From contig JAKOGI010000142.1 in assembly GCA_029747015.1 (NCBI GenBank), positions 2,501 through 66,500 of the forward strand: a DNA stretch of 64,000 nucleotides, given 5' to 3'. Made by a program: the position numbers and the translations under genes. How positions within the stretch are numbered: the first letter of the stretch is position 1; every line of letters begins with the position of its first letter. The DNA comes from Carnegiea gigantea. Its lineage: Eukaryota > Streptophyta > Magnoliopsida > Caryophyllales > Cactaceae. Shown here piece by piece: positions 13,515 to 25,560 of the stretch. A model generated the notes under the pieces. The model searched no databases. It was not told where the DNA came from and was given only the letters and a program-made list of their open reading frames with translations.

Positions 13515-14057
13515 TCAGGCATTACTGCAGATCCTCTTCGTATGTCCGACTTCACCGCATTGTGAGCACCTTCGACCTTTCTTGCCCTGGGATTGAGACT
13601 CCATGCTCTTTGAATGAGGCCTACCAGGTTGTCGTCTATTATTGGGGGGTAATATGCATCAGTTGTACTCCACATTGAGCTATTGTCTACCAACAACTAA
13701 CCTTATCCATCTTCTTCCCAAGCTTCTTCATGTGGCCGTTTACAACCCACGACACTAGCATGGGTCGTAATATAAATAGTTATGTTATTCATTTTCCTTG
13801 AAAATTTTCCTCACATTTATATCCCCCTCAACTGGCATTAACATTTGCTTATCATACTTCAACTTGTACCACACTTTCTTCGACTTGTCACTAGCAACAA
13901 CCTCCTTCACTATTCTATTCACCTCCTCCACCCTCGTTAGATCCTTCACCAGCACATATCTCCTTGACCCTCCCTCACACTTCTCTTTTCCATTTTCACC
14001 TTCCTCCAATACTCCCCCCATAACACATACACAACTAATTCCCTCCCCCACCACCAC
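13515..14057 (-). pseudogene. Mutator-like (MULE) transposase relic
   Basis: On the minus strand, 13515-13665 encodes a ILPPNNRRQPGRP hinge, then RRCSQCGEVGHTKRIC, a CCHC zinc knuckle, and a stop at 13515-13517. This RRQPGRP-plus-knuckle tail is typical of plant MULE transposases. Upstream, 13785-14057 encodes VWYKLKYDKQMLMPVEGDIN, which resembles the PB1-like N-terminal domain of the same proteins. The catalytic core that should lie between them is missing (only about 120 bp separate the two parts) and the frame is broken by stops. I infer an internally deleted, inactive copy. Terminal repeats were not located. Confidence 0.6.
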
Positions 14058-14059
14058 CT

Positions 14060-15400
14060 CCTACCACGACACTATCTATATCCATTTCACGTGATTGTCA
14101 CAAGAGCCACCCTCTCCAATTGCTTTCCTGACGAGTCACTCCCTTCATCCTCTCAAATACATTTGCAGTTGCCCTGTATGTCATACATTAAAAGCGTGTT
14201 GTCAGCTCATATTTTAGTGCATCATTTACTTCACACAAATGACTCACATAGTGCACACTACTATACTCATCGGTTTACCTATTTACTAAGTTATGTCTAC
14301 CACGGTATACCAATAAGGTTTCCCAGGTTTATAGCTACCCCGATATTGGCCTGCAACCACCATGATTACCCTTTCATAACATGATTATCCTTTTTTATAA
14401 CATCTTCACTTCTCTCCTTGAAGCAGCTGTTGCCTACCCCACAACTTATCCACTCACACTACCATTGTCATGCACAACTCTATACACCTTGCCATGACAC
14501 TACAATTTTTTTTATTTTTTTTTTTTGCGGAGAGGGGGGCGATGTCTGCCTTCCCTCAAAGTCGTCTTATATACTAATGTTACTGCATTTCTATGCAATT
14601 TGGTTTACCCAACACCGATAACCCTACTAACATGGTGTACAATCAACAATATCATAGCATACATATATAACCAATCAATCACCATTCACAATAACAATGA
14701 TAATGGCAACAAACTCATTTTACTTACATATAACTGACATTTACCACCGAGTATGACATACCTGTGGCATACCCAACTAGTTGAACCGGTCTGCCAATAT
14801 GGAATCTTTCTACTCCTTCCTCTTCACATTACACATCATCATCCTTATAACGTCCCCGCCTTCATCACAAATAGCACCGTGGTAGAAAAATCATTGATGC
14901 CATTACGGATGTTGAACCCTTACAAAGCTTGTCTCATTGTAATTTTTTCACCCTTTTCTAGATCTTTGCTGCAACTCGGCAATTTCACACCAAAATTACA
15001 AGAATTCACAGATTCAGTACAGAGGTTGTGAGAAGTGAAGGAGCTGAAGCTGTTTGGAGTTGGAGGGGGTTGCTGAGGTTGAAAGAGAGAGAGCATTTGT
15101 TAAGAGAGAATGAGCCCAAACAGTAAACCTCAAAGTGGCCACTTCTGCTCAAATATTTTTCTTTCTGCTCAACCAATTTCATAAGGTCAAACCCTAAAAT
15201 TTTAATTGGGGGCAATTTGGTCATTTGTATTTTTCCAATAATTTTTCCCACTTGTTTTTCATCCAAAAGCAACACCAAAATGTTGGAAAAAAAAATGAAT
15301 TGATTGCATGCCTATTGATGACTCACCTGCTAGTAAATTTCCCTTGAGGGTATCTTACTTCGCTAGGAATGACACATTTGAAATACAAATAATATAAGTG
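14060..15400. other. No gene recognised; possible upstream part of the MULE relic
   Basis: The plus-strand frames of 65-98 codons match nothing known to me and look like chance frames in C/T-rich sequence. On the minus strand, 15000-15280 reads like a leader (CTCTCTCT runs, an AATTAAAATTTTAGGGTTT-type context), which could have driven the transposase below it. A G-run lies near 14528. Confidence 0.4.
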
Positions 15401-15407
15401 AAAAAAA

Positions 15408-15568
15408 GATCAATCTCTCCCCCCTTTTTTTAAATCCCATTAATATGAAGGTCGATCTCAAAAAATAACTCCCATTTATTTTCTTCATTTGAAAAGATCA
15501 ATCTCTCCCCCTTTTTTTAAATCCCATTAATATGAAGGTCGATCTTAAAAAATAACTCCCATTTATTT
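15408..15568. repeat. Near-perfect 88-bp tandem duplication
   Basis: GATCAATCTCTCCCCC starts at 15408 and again at 15496. The units agree at nearly every position over about 73 bp (one C more in the first, one C/T change), so the event is recent. It ends beside the RNase H relic. Confidence 0.9.
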
Positions 15569-15574
15569 TTTGTA

Positions 15575-16180
15575 AGAAAGGTAAGAATACAATTTAGATA
15601 GTCCTTCTCTCAAGGGTTCTTCCTGAATTATCCTCATAAACGATGCGAAGAAGGTCTTTATGAGGAACCTCATTCCACACTATTGTAAAATATAATGACA
15701 GACTATACTTTGCTAGCCAGTCAATTACACAATTCCCTTGCCTAAAAAAAGAGTAATAAGAACATTGTTACAAAGTTGAATGTAAGCGCGAATATCTTGT
15801 ACCAAAACTGGGATCTTCCACGACACTTGAATGTGACATTGAACTATTTGGATGAGCATTTTATTGTCTTCTTAAATGGGAATATTAGTAAAACCTACTT
15901 GTATTATTGCTTTGATGTCGTGTCTCAGAACTGTTACTTCTACTATCAAAACTGACGTTGCTTCCAAGTAGAATGCTCATGCTTGAATAAATCTCCCTCC
16001 CCAATTATGAAGAATGAAGTCTCTTGCTGCTCCTTGTAAAATTTTGGATCCATCAAATTTAATTTTGACGCCTTGTAGTCTTCTCCATGCTATCCCAAGG
16101 AGTCTTCTTATGGTCGACAACTGACTAATTCGAGATTGGTGGATGTAACATTTGTATGAGTTTATATCTAATACGTCATT
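15575..16180 (-). pseudogene. RNase H-like fragment of a LINE
   Basis: On the minus strand the frame reads VKIKFDGSKILQGAARDFIL, then FYLEATSVLIVEVTVLRH, FTNIPI-EDNKMLIQIVQ and finally a frame-shifted NCVIDWLAKY-like end. This order (DG, E, D/N, then AADWLAK) is that of the RVT_3 RNase H domain found at the C-terminus of plant non-LTR retrotransposon proteins. Several in-frame stops and a shift make it inactive. A degraded host RVT_3 gene cannot be excluded. Confidence 0.6.
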
Positions 16181-16590
16181 CGGCGCTAGCTTTTTTGGCT
16201 CGTATTAATGTACTTCCTAGAATAAGTGTTTCGTTGCGAAAGATCACGTTATTTCTTATTTTTCATATATTCCAAAGTAGTGTAACTACTCTATCTATTT
16301 AACTGTAGAGATAGCAGTTTTAGCACTTAATAGTATTTGTAAAATACTGTTCTATTTGATTCGATGCGAAGCTAGAATCTATAAATAACTCCCACTCGTG
16401 GTCAGTAATGAAGATGCAAGACCAACTGACCAAACCTACGGCCACCCTTTTAATGATCACGTGATCTGACTTCTCTAATTTTCCCTGATTTATGTGGACC
16501 CAGTTACATGCCACTTTCAGTTCACCAATTAAATTAAAATATCTTGCTAGCACGTCAGACGACAGAGCACCACACACAATTCCCTCAGAA
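16181..16590 (+). promoter_or_regulatory. Upstream region of the GDP-fucose transporter gene
   Basis: AT-rich up to about 16540, then C-rich leader-like sequence. I see no clear TATA box. An ACGT core at 16551-16556 (CACGTC) precedes the leader. The region from 16590 to the start codon has no upstream ATG. Promoter function is inferred from position only. Confidence 0.35.
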
Positions 16591-16939
16591 CTACGTCGCT
16601 TTTCCCACATCTCGATCGACATCGATCCACCATAACCCTCTCTACCTTCACTTTCACTCTGCTTCTCCCCAACCCCAAATCACCGACGCAGGATTCGGGT
16701 TGTCGCCACACATTTTTGCCCATCTCCATCTTTGAGGTTTCATCGATTTTCTTTCTCTTCATATCTTGTAAATTTGATCCAAAGTCCGCACCTTTATTGC
16801 TTACCTTTGATTTGATTTCTGTCGATTAAGATCTGCCCATTATTCTCAGTGTTGTTTTTCCTCATTTACTGCAAAATTTACCAACTGGGTATCTGAAATT
16901 TTGTAGAAATTAGTGGGAATTTCATTAAAAAAGCTCAAA

Positions 16940-17992
16940 ATGGTTCCTGTTAAGTTTGAGGCTTCAAAGCAGGTTTATGCTACTAGTAGTCTTGTGATTG
17001 GGTATGCCCTTTGTTCTAGCTTACTAGCTGTGATAAACAAGTATGCTATCACCAAGTTTAATTATCCTGGTTTATTGACTGCGTTGCAATACTTAACCTC
17101 AGCTTTAGGGGTTTGGGTATTGGGGAAATTAGGGTTTTTGCATCATGATGCCTTCACCCTTGAAAATGCCAAGAAGTTCATGCCTGCTGCTTTTGTATTT
17201 TACCTTGCCATATTCACAAACACCAACTTGCTTCGCCATGCCAATGTCGATACATTCATTGTGTTCCGGTCTTGCACCCCTCTATTGGTTGCTCTTGCTG
17301 ATACTACATTTAGGAAGCAACCCTTGCCATCTAAGCTGACCTTTGTTTCATTGCTGATCATCTTGGGTGGTGCTGTTGGATATGTGGCCACGGATTCTGC
17401 ATTCACGTTGACTGCTTATTCATGGGCGTTCGCCTATTTGGTGACTATCACTACTGAGATGGTTTACATTAAGCATATGGTCACCAATCTTGGATTGAAC
17501 ACTTGGGGTTTTGTTTTGTATAACAACCTGTTGTCTTTGATGCTGGCGCCTGTGTTTTGGATCATCACGGGGGAGTATTCTGAAGTTTTCAATGCCTTGG
17601 CAATGAATGCTGGGAATTGGTTTGATTCCACTGCATTCTTTGCTGTCGCCTTGTCGTGTATCTTTGGGTTGCTTATTAGCTTCTTTGGGTTTGCCGCTAG
17701 GAAGGCAATTTCAGCTACTGCTTTCACTGTTACCGGGGTGGTGAATAAGTTTCTCACTGTCATGATCAATGTGTTGATTTGGGATAAGCATGCTAGCCCA
17801 TTTGGGTTGGTCTGTCTGCTTCTCACAATTGCTGGAGGTGTGCTTTATCAGCAGTCGGTTACTGGTGCTAGCAATGCTCCCTCTCAGCGTGAGTCTGCTC
17901 CGTTGAAGCAGAGTGATAGCGGGAGTGATATTGACAATTTTGGTAACAAGGATGAGGAGAAGAGCCTTATGGGGAAGATGTCGCGTGTATGA
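16940..17992 (+). CDS. GFT1: Golgi GDP-fucose transporter, GFT1/GONST4-like
   Basis: Nucleotide-sugar/drug-metabolite transporter family antiporter. By homology to Arabidopsis GFT1 (GONST4) it exchanges cytosolic GDP-L-fucose for GMP across the Golgi membrane, supplying fucosyltransferases for xyloglucan, pectin and N-glycans. The protein is 350 residues from the first ATG at 16940. The frame extends nine codons upstream only to a GTG. It is hydrophobic with about ten membrane segments. It carries the conserved stretches SSLVIGYALCSSLLAVINK (17-34), NTNLLRHANVDTFIVFRS (94-111) and ITTEMVYIKHM (170-180), and the GVVNK nucleotide-binding signature (266-270; GALNK in GDP-mannose transporters). 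The cytosolic tail (about 306-350) is hydrophilic and acidic. One exon. Substrate is assigned by similarity; a relative with another GDP-sugar is possible. Confidence 0.93.
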   Translation: MVPVKFEASKQVYATSSLVIGYALCSSLLAVINKYAITKFNYPGLLTALQYLTSALGVWVLGKLGFLHHDAFTLENAKKFMPAAFVFYLAIFTNTNLLRHANVDTFIVFRSCTPLLVALADTTFRKQPLPSKLTFVSLLIILGGAVGYVATDSAFTLTAYSWAFAYLVTITTEMVYIKHMVTNLGLNTWGFVLYNNLLSLMLAPVFWIITGEYSEVFNALAMNAGNWFDSTAFFAVALSCIFGLLISFFGFAARKAISATAFTVTGVVNKFLTVMINVLIWDKHASPFGLVCLLLTIAGGVLYQQSVTGASNAPSQRESAPLKQSDSGSDIDNFGNKDEEKSLMGKMSRV

Positions 17993-19914
17993 TTTGCTTA
18001 GGCTTAGGCTTCTTCACCACTGAAGAAGATGCTACCTTGCACTCCTATTTCTCAGAGGTCACGCTCTTTATAATTATGAACCTTAGATTCTTTTGTGGGA
18101 TAGAATTTAATTATATTTTCTTCCAGATAATGAATTTTCTTAGTAGTTCGTTTCACTTTTTTTGTTTTCCCCAGCTGATATCTGCTGTCGTCTTATTGCT
18201 ATGGATAGGCAAAGTTGCTCTGCTCTTGTGAGGTATATGTGGTAGGTGGTGTTATTTCTAAGCATTCTTGATCATTTAAAGGATGCAAGGTCTCCTAAAA
18301 GTTTATCCTTGTGAACATGGGGAATTCAAGAAAATTTTGAGGAAGTTTTATTTGTATCAGTGTTCAGTGAACATATTGATATCCTGAATTGCTGTGCTTC
18401 TGTTGTTCCTTCACACATTGGCAAAAGATCTTCTCAGGAATTTTCTGCGTGCGCTCATGGGTTCTCCCTATTGAAAATTTGAAATGGTTCATAAAATCAA
18501 TTCTACCATGTTCTCTGACAACATCTTTTTCCGTGCTTGTATCTCAAACATTTTCAGACTGCCGAAACATCAGGTTTTCTTACTTGTGAGTTTACGTGTG
18601 TGATTTATCGAACTGCCTCGGTATTCTGCTTGAGTTGGTCCTCTTTTTTTGCTTGTTGGCTTTTCTTCAGTTCGTTTAAGCTAAAGTTCTCTGTTCTGAC
18701 AGTATGAAGTTTTCGCATGTTTTGTGTTGATAATTGTGCTGATCCATCACAAGTTTTATGACTTCTTTACTCCCATACCATAGTCTGATGCTTGCACATC
18801 GATCTGTCGCTCTTGCACAACCTTTCTCCCTTTATTTTTAGTGTTTTTTTTTTTCTTCTTCTTTTAGAGTGGAGTCACTCTTGGCGGGGCTGGAAGTAGG
18901 GAGCAGGCTCGGTAAAAAGTGGTAAGAATCAGGATTTGGGGGTGTGATTCCACGGATTGAATCCAACAATTCTCGGATGAACACAACATCGGTACCAGTC
19001 AGTTTATCTGCTATTTGGCCTTGCGTTCTTTTGATTATCTATGGTCTCTGTTCCTTGGAAAAAAGAGTAGTTAATTTCGGTCTAACTCCCGGAGTTGGCT
19101 TATGTGGGAGTTTATGGGTACAAGGCAACTACAGTCACTAAATGTGATAACTGATAAAGGTTAATGGTGATTAGGAGTAGGAGTCATGGGAACTTATTTC
19201 AACATTTAGCAAGAGTAAGAGTTGAAACTTTCTCCCCTTTACATTTGAAACTGTAGGGTAAGAAAATTGGAGCAATGGGGAACAAGGAAGAGTAAGAGTT
19301 ACTCTTGATTACTTCCCACTCGTCACAGCTCCTGATTCGTGTGACGGGAAGTAGTAGTTTTTCTAAGTTTTACTTCTGTTCATTCTTTTGTTTCCTCCCA
19401 AACAGGGTCTGAATACGAGGTTATGCATATTCTATTGTCAGAGTTCGATTGTTGCATGGATTAGGAGAGAATTTCTCTGATAACAGTGTAGAAGTTATCC
19501 TGTAATGTTGGGGAAATTTGTAGGCTGTAACCTGCTAGTTGTTCTGTGATCAAACTGTGTTTCTGGGCATCTGTCTGAATGATTCTCAGTGACACGAAGA
19601 AATAGTTTTGCCTTTCGAAATGTTGAAGGGTATGTATGCAGCTCATGCATTCTTCTGAGATTCGAAAGTTATTCTAGAAAAGGGGAAAGAAAGTAGAAAG
19701 CTGGTCTTACAGACATGTTGCCACATTGAGATAATTTCGAATGAATTCAGATTGCCTTGTAGGGGACCGGCATTGTGTTTGGCCCACTGTCAGTTTGTAC
19801 CATTGTGTAAATTGATTGAATATTATTTCATTGTTCAAATCCCGCATATATCGGCTTTTCTGTGATTTGGATGAGCTATATAAATATAAGATAACAAGAA
19901 CTCTTCTAAATGTG
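17993..19914. other. 3' UTR and downstream flank of the transporter gene
   Basis: T-rich, mixed-composition sequence without a recognisable gene. The 3' UTR probably lies in the first few hundred bases, but no single polyadenylation signal stands out. Small frames at 18389-18589 and 18944-19141 match nothing I know. Confidence 0.4.
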
Positions 19915-19995
19915 TCAATAAAATACAATTACAATATAGTAGGGGAGGAAGAGTCGAACCTAGAATCTATTGTTTCAAGACCTCTATTTTAACTA
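19915..19995 (-). repeat. Degraded SINE-like fragment
   Basis: On the minus strand GGTTCGACTCTTCC resembles a Pol III B box, followed by ACTATATTGTAATTGTATTT. The same arrangement (GGTTCGATTCC then TGTATTGTACTGCATTTG) occurs in the intact SINE at 59484-59607, so this is probably a truncated member of that family. The MITE at 19999 cuts its head. Confidence 0.4.
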
Positions 19996-19998
19996 CTA

Positions 19999-20419
19999 GG
20001 CGTGTTCAGTAAAACTAGTTGTTTTAGCAATGGTTAGCTGTTTTACTAGATGTTAGCGGTTTTACTAGCGATTAGCTGTGACGCACTGGTGGTTAGTGGT
20101 TAGCTGTTCAACTAGCGATTTAAAATAAATGCGTTTGGTAAATGTTCCTGTTGGAGTAGCAGATTTATGTAAAATGACTAAAAATGATATAATAAATGAA
20201 AGTTTTTAGCAAATAAAAAGAAGAATTTTGTAATTTGCAATGCAATCATTAGGTAGATGTTCTTAAAAGTTACTTTTATTAGTTTTTAAAAAACACTACG
20301 CAAATCCCTAACTACTACCTTATCTATTACTTTACCAAACACTTTTAAGTAGTAATTTATAACATTTTAACCACTACAAAGTACTAATTTTTACTTTAAC
20401 CATTATTACCGAACACAAC
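19999..20419. mobile_element. MITE with GTGTTCRGTAA inverted ends
   Basis: 421 bp. Left end GGCGTGTTCAGTAA and right end TTACCGAACACAAC are inverted and flanked by CTA on both sides (19996-19998, 20420-20422). The left part has repeats of GGTTAGCTGTTTTACTAG; the right part has their complement-like ACTACTAAG runs. Non-coding. The three-base duplication suggests a Harbinger-type MITE, but CTA is not the usual TTA/TAA. Confidence 0.6.
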
Positions 20420-20590
20420 CTAGGTTAGGACCTCATTGGCAATGGAAAATGTTTTATTAAGATGGGCTTTTTCTTCTGTTGTTGCAAAATAGCATAAATT
20501 TAATGCCTCCTAAATGAGGTTCATTGAAAATCATTTTGTGATAATTTTGTTTCACTTGGGGAGAGCCTTGATATGCACCACCATAACTTA

Positions 20591-20897
20591 GGCCCTGTTC
20601 TTTTCGTAGATCCTTTTGGATTTATCAACTTCAACCCATTTCAATCTACTTCAACTCACTTCAACCAACTTCAATCCACCTGAAAAAAAAATACCAACTT
20701 CAACCCACTTCAATCAACCTCAACCTACCTGAATCCACTTCAACCAACTTCAACCCACCTCTTCATAATTACATTCTTATTATTTTAACACACTTCAACC
20801 TACCACCAAAAAAGTACCAACTTTAACTCACTTCAACCAATCTCAACCCACTTCACCCTTTTACCCACTCCAATTTACCCACAAAAAGAACATGCCC
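20591..20897. mobile_element. Harbinger-like MITE with 10-bp TTCAA repeats (copy 3)
   Basis: 307 bp. Ends GGCCCTGTTCTTTTCG and CAAAAAGAACATGCCC are inverted and flanked by TTA (20588-20590, 20898-20900). The interior runs CAACTTCAAC, CCATTTCAAT, CTACTTCAAC, TCACTTCAAC in strict ten-base steps. All motifs are on the plus strand, so the element is not an inverted repeat beyond its ends. Confidence 0.8.
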
Positions 20898-20974
20898 TTA
20901 ATTTGGAAATCCATTCCCAAGGAGTGTCAATAAACTTTAGGATCCAAAGTAAGCCTATGAGATTTTCACTAATA

Positions 20975-21136
20975 GGCCCCGTTCTCTCTACTTTTTTTTT
21001 TTCCTTCTTAGAATAAGTTTAGTTTATTTTTCTGAAACTAAGTTTAATTTAACAAAAAATAAGTTTAGTTCAGTTCAGTAAAAATAGGTTTAGTTCAGTT
21101 TAATTTAGTAATATTCAATTGAAAAGAGCTTGGTCC
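20975..21136. repeat. MITE-like element with TTTAGTTCAG repeats
   Basis: Starts GGCCCCGTTCTCT and ends AAAAGAGCTTGGTCC, roughly inverted ends. The interior repeats AAGTTTAGTTCAGTTCAGTA in about ten-base steps. A related sequence (AAATTCAGTTTAATTTTAC, GTTCCGTTCAGCTT) lies at 57090-57200. No coding capacity. Confidence 0.45.
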
Positions 21137-21139
21137 TAG

Positions 21140-24100
21140 TAAAAAATTGTTAGAAAAAAAAAAATCAAATCATCCATAATCATTACAAGTGGGTTCCTTG
21201 CTCAACCTTTTGTGAATAGTGAAGTTGAAAAAGAACCTTGATTTTTATTTGCAAAAAGGTATTTGAAGATTCAAAATGTAGACCTTTGAAAGTTTTCAAA
21301 AGTATGAATCCAGCTGTGAGAAGAGAAAACACCTACACAAAATTCCTACCAAAGCTATATTTATGAAATTTCATTTCCAGTTCGGGTTAATTCGGATCAG
21401 TTTAAATGCTTAACAAGCCAAAACCAAGTCTAATAAAATCTCAAAAAGATTAACTAGATTAAGCTCATTTATTTATTTTTGAAGAAATCAGGCCATACTC
21501 TAGGGTTACACTGAATCTTTTTGTTAATTTCGATATTCATGTTTCAATATCAAAGCATACATTACTTGTGTTTTTTTGTTTTTAACATGAGATCGAGTTA
21601 TAGTAATTTAAAATTAATATAAATTCAAATGAATCACGTGAACGTTCAGACTACACAAGAAAAAGTATAATAACGAGGGTCTCGCTAAGATTCTCAACTC
21701 GATTAAAGCTTCACTCAAACTTATTTTGACCAAACTCGAATCAAGCTCAAACTTGACTAAGAGCCTTAACGAGACAAGCCTATTAGCTTTAGCAAACTCA
21801 GACTCTGCTTGGTTCAAATACGATAATAACTAGAATATTATTGGTGACGCATCCAAGACTGTGGTCCCAAATTATCCACAGATCTATACTTTTAAAAAGT
21901 TCACTAGTTGACTTTGATAATAGGATTTTTTTATATATTATTTTGAAAATTCGAATCCTTTAGAAATTAAATATATAATAATCTATGGCACTATTTTTTT
22001 TACCCAATCTTCTCGTATATATTAATGAGAATCCAACAAGAAAAATTAACAAAAGATACAAATGATATTTCAATTGCATGCACACATAATTGTAATTAGA
22101 AAATAACAGTTGCAATGTTTCTTGGGGTTGACACACAAATTTGGGACTTAATCATATGTCTTAGAGCTAAACTTTAGATTCCCTAAATTTAACAAGCTAA
22201 GGAAATTTCAAATTATTTGTTGACTCAATGTCACGTGATAATTAACTAACAATTGTACCACTCTAACTTTGGGTTCCACATAAAATTCAACTAATTACGC
22301 CCTTGATTAGGGTTCATAAATTCTTTTTCAGTATTTTTCTCATGGGCTGTTTATTCCCCCCCCCCCCCAAAGGTCATGCCACTTGACTTCAAATTTGAAA
22401 TTTTCCCTAGAAATTAATGGAGACATGATTGTAATTCTTGATTTCCACTCTTTATGATGACTAATGATAAAAGCTTGCATATATATATATATTTTTTTAA
22501 AAAAACTTAGTTGTAGATGCACCACAATGAGTATTGATCAATATTGAAAAGCAGTGTGGATGAATGCTGATCGATGCTAAAATTATAACTTAAATATATG
22601 ACTAATTACTAATGAGTGTTGACCAACACTTACTGATGATAAGTTTAAAAGAATAAACGAAACTGGTGGTCCCTACCATGCAAATTAATAATAAGACTAT
22701 CATATGTACACGCCTAGGTTATTACATATACGAATAGCAATTGTTGTGTTTATGTTAAAAATACATTTTTAAAAAAAAAGTAATTAGTTTTTCAATTCAA
22801 AATGTAAGTATGAAGTTATTGACACAAATATCCAACAGATTTACTCGATATATGGGTTCTTGTGAGGATCTCAAATTCATACATGCAAAAATGTGAGCAA
22901 TGTGCCTACTTTACTTCAAACCGTACAAGACAAAACCTTAAAAGTTAAAATATGCCCTTTTTTTAAAAGAAAAAAAAGAAATCATTGATACTTTATGTAA
23001 GAATCATGGTATATGAGCCTATAGTTAGGTCAATTTAAAATATAATTAGGCTAAAACGATAAGTATATTTGTTAAAAAATTATTATACAAATATTATATA
23101 AGTTTTTATTAATGAACTTTCTTTTTTATTAAAAAAAAACTGTAAATACCTTCTTGCTTATCAACATAGCCTCGTAAATTATTAAGTTATTGCCTTATTG
23201 GTTATATTTTCATATTTGTTATTTTCTTTTTCTAATTGCTCTAAATTAAGAACCTACAATGTTAATTTGCCATGTCCGAGTAGCATTAACGTTTAGTGCA
23301 TGAGCGTTACGTGAGTTGACCATTAGTGAGATTAGTCTAATAATGGTCATTTTCTTGGCACCATCCTTTTGGACTTGATCACGATTTTGATTCAAAAACC
23401 AACCATCCATGCATGCATGCATCACATTAAGCTTACATAACTTGTACGTTGTGTTTTTTGCTTTGTTTGGAGCAATTGGCTTTCACTCCTCTTTCTGTGA
23501 AGACAATGACTACTAATTTTGTACATATACAGAACAATTACGTAAACCAGTATATGTTGGTTTCAGTTATTTGACACGTGTTATTCTTAATTAGTTAATA
23601 TCTTAAGTTTGAGTTCTGTAAATAGAGAAAATCGATGATAGTTAGTTACGAGAGACTCAAAGGCCAAAAAAAATCCAAAGACACATACACATGTAACGAT
23701 TATGCAAAATATCATTTTTGTTCGATGTTAAATCTTCTTGGCCCTCATATTATTGGAAACTAACTAAATCAAAAACTCAAACTAATACTGGTTGCATTCT
23801 AAAGGCATGCTTAATCGATGTAGATATATGTATGTAGGTCCTCTTAGTCCATCATCCCTAGCGCAAGAAAATCTAATATCTAATAAGGGACTGTTGGTAT
23901 TTATTTTGAACATAAGACTTCTCTCTCAAAAGAACTTTAATACTGTGAAAAGGAATTGGCGTTTAAAATTTAAAATGATCATTGAAATGTTCCGTTAGGG
24001 AGCGTTTACAGTATTACACAGCTTATTGTAACATGACAAATTATAAACGTGAAAAAACCTCACTCAAGCGTATTCTTCTTTAAGATTAATTATCTGATAT

Positions 24101-25220
24101 CATAAAATAATGATCATAATTCATGTACATTAAATATGATAGAAAATTTTCATTCTGAAACTTTTTACAAAATTTTAAAACTTTTCATCTTATGAGACGA
24201 ACAAAATATTGCATTTCACTTAAAAGAATAATGTGTATCTCATTTCTTGTTATTCATTACCAAACACAAAAATTAACATCGTAGTCATAAACATATATAT
24301 ACACTCAATATTAAGGTATTCCTTCCACTTTTATTTTTTATTTTCCTTTTCGGACTCACAATTTTCTATTTCCCTATAAACTTCGATCTATAATTACTGG
24401 ACCACCCCTAATTAATCACTATTAATTCTAATATACCACTATTACTTATTTATTGATCACTTGGAATAGGTTTCTCTAATATATATTGCTATATTGAGAA
24501 TTTTATGGAATAGAACTATAGAAGTATAAAACTGTCCAATGCAGATTGCTTCAAGTGATTTGACACATATCCTTCTTAAGCAGGGTCTCGAGCTCGAGTC
24601 TTTTGAATGGAAAAAATCTGTGATGAGGGAGCTCCACCCTTTATTGGGCCAATAGTAGTTTGACTTCGTTGAAAGGGAGGATCCAATATCCCCCCAAAAA
24701 AACAAAGGAAGTATAGAACCTAAGGTGGTAGGCTAGTGGCATTTTTTTCCCCAAAAAAGGAAGTTTTCCAAATTTTGGCAGAAGTCAATAAAATAGGGAG
24801 AATTGTTAGGTTGAATATCAATTTAAAATACTAGATTCATCAAATTACTAGATTATTGTGGATGGGAAGGAAATCTCGTTTTCTTTTACTATTTTGTATT
24901 AATAGCATTACTATAGTTAGTTGTTTTATCAAATCATTGATATGATTATATGAATATGAATTAAGCAGAAAAAACTTTTACTAGATATTATGTATTAATA
25001 GAAATTAAAGTCTTTTCATTTAATTGGATAGGGACCTTTCTTCTACACAATTCGATCGTTGCTTTTGACAGAAGATGTCAAATAATATAATTTAGTCTAA
25101 AAAAAATTTATAAGTCATATCACTTTTGACGAAAGATGCCAAATAATGTAATTTAATTAAAAAAATTCTCACTTATGTCAAGCATTTTTTTGGCCTAAAT
25201 CCACGAGAAGTATTGTTATC
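21140..25220. other. Long AT-rich intergenic region without a gene
   Basis: About 4 kb of AT-rich sequence with small chance frames only. Visible items: a 14-base C-run at about 22355, an (AT)n stretch near 22480, and a degraded repeat at about 24520-24720 with CTCGAGCTCGAG. That repeat may be part of an old tRNA-like or LTR sequence. I see no TIR pair, no conserved protein motif and no RNA gene. Confidence 0.5.
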
Positions 25221-25227
25221 TATAGAT

Positions 25228-25560
25228 TCACATTGAATTGTTATAAGTACCATATTGTACTGTCCGGTATAGGCCGAAGTGTACCGCACCGGTTAAGAAA
25301 CGGTACAAGCTATTGTTCGATATTGTACCGACCAGATACAAGTCACAATACCGCTTTGTGCCGTCAAATACCAAGTGGTACCGATATTTTCGGTGACATA
25401 CCACCCAATACACTAAAATTTCAAATTTTTTGTACTTTCTAAAATTGTTTGAAATTCAAAACGGTGCGAGCCGGATACAACGGTACATAAATCCAGTATG
25501 TTTCATTCCAGTAAAAAAGCGATCTTATGACCGGTATAATATTTATAACTTTGGTTATAA
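25228..25560. repeat. ACCGGTAC-rich dispersed repeat, copy 1
   Basis: About 330 bp dense in GGTAC, ACCG and CCGGTA words. It shares its order with 45690-46010 in opposite orientation: CACCGGTTAAGAAACGGTACAAGCTATTG here corresponds to CAATAGCTTGTACCGCTTCTTGACCGGT there. The outer parts (GTTATAAGTACCATATTG and TATTTATAACTTTGG) are weakly inverted, so a MITE is plausible. The frames on both strands are not genes. Confidence 0.65.

Noticed and set aside
13439..14737. Several 65-98-codon plus-strand frames
   Set aside because: Antisense to, or beside, the Mutator-like relic; T/C-rich composition explains the open frames.
16913..16939. Nine extra codons before the transporter start
   Set aside because: Begins with GTG; the ATG at 16940 gives the expected N-terminus.
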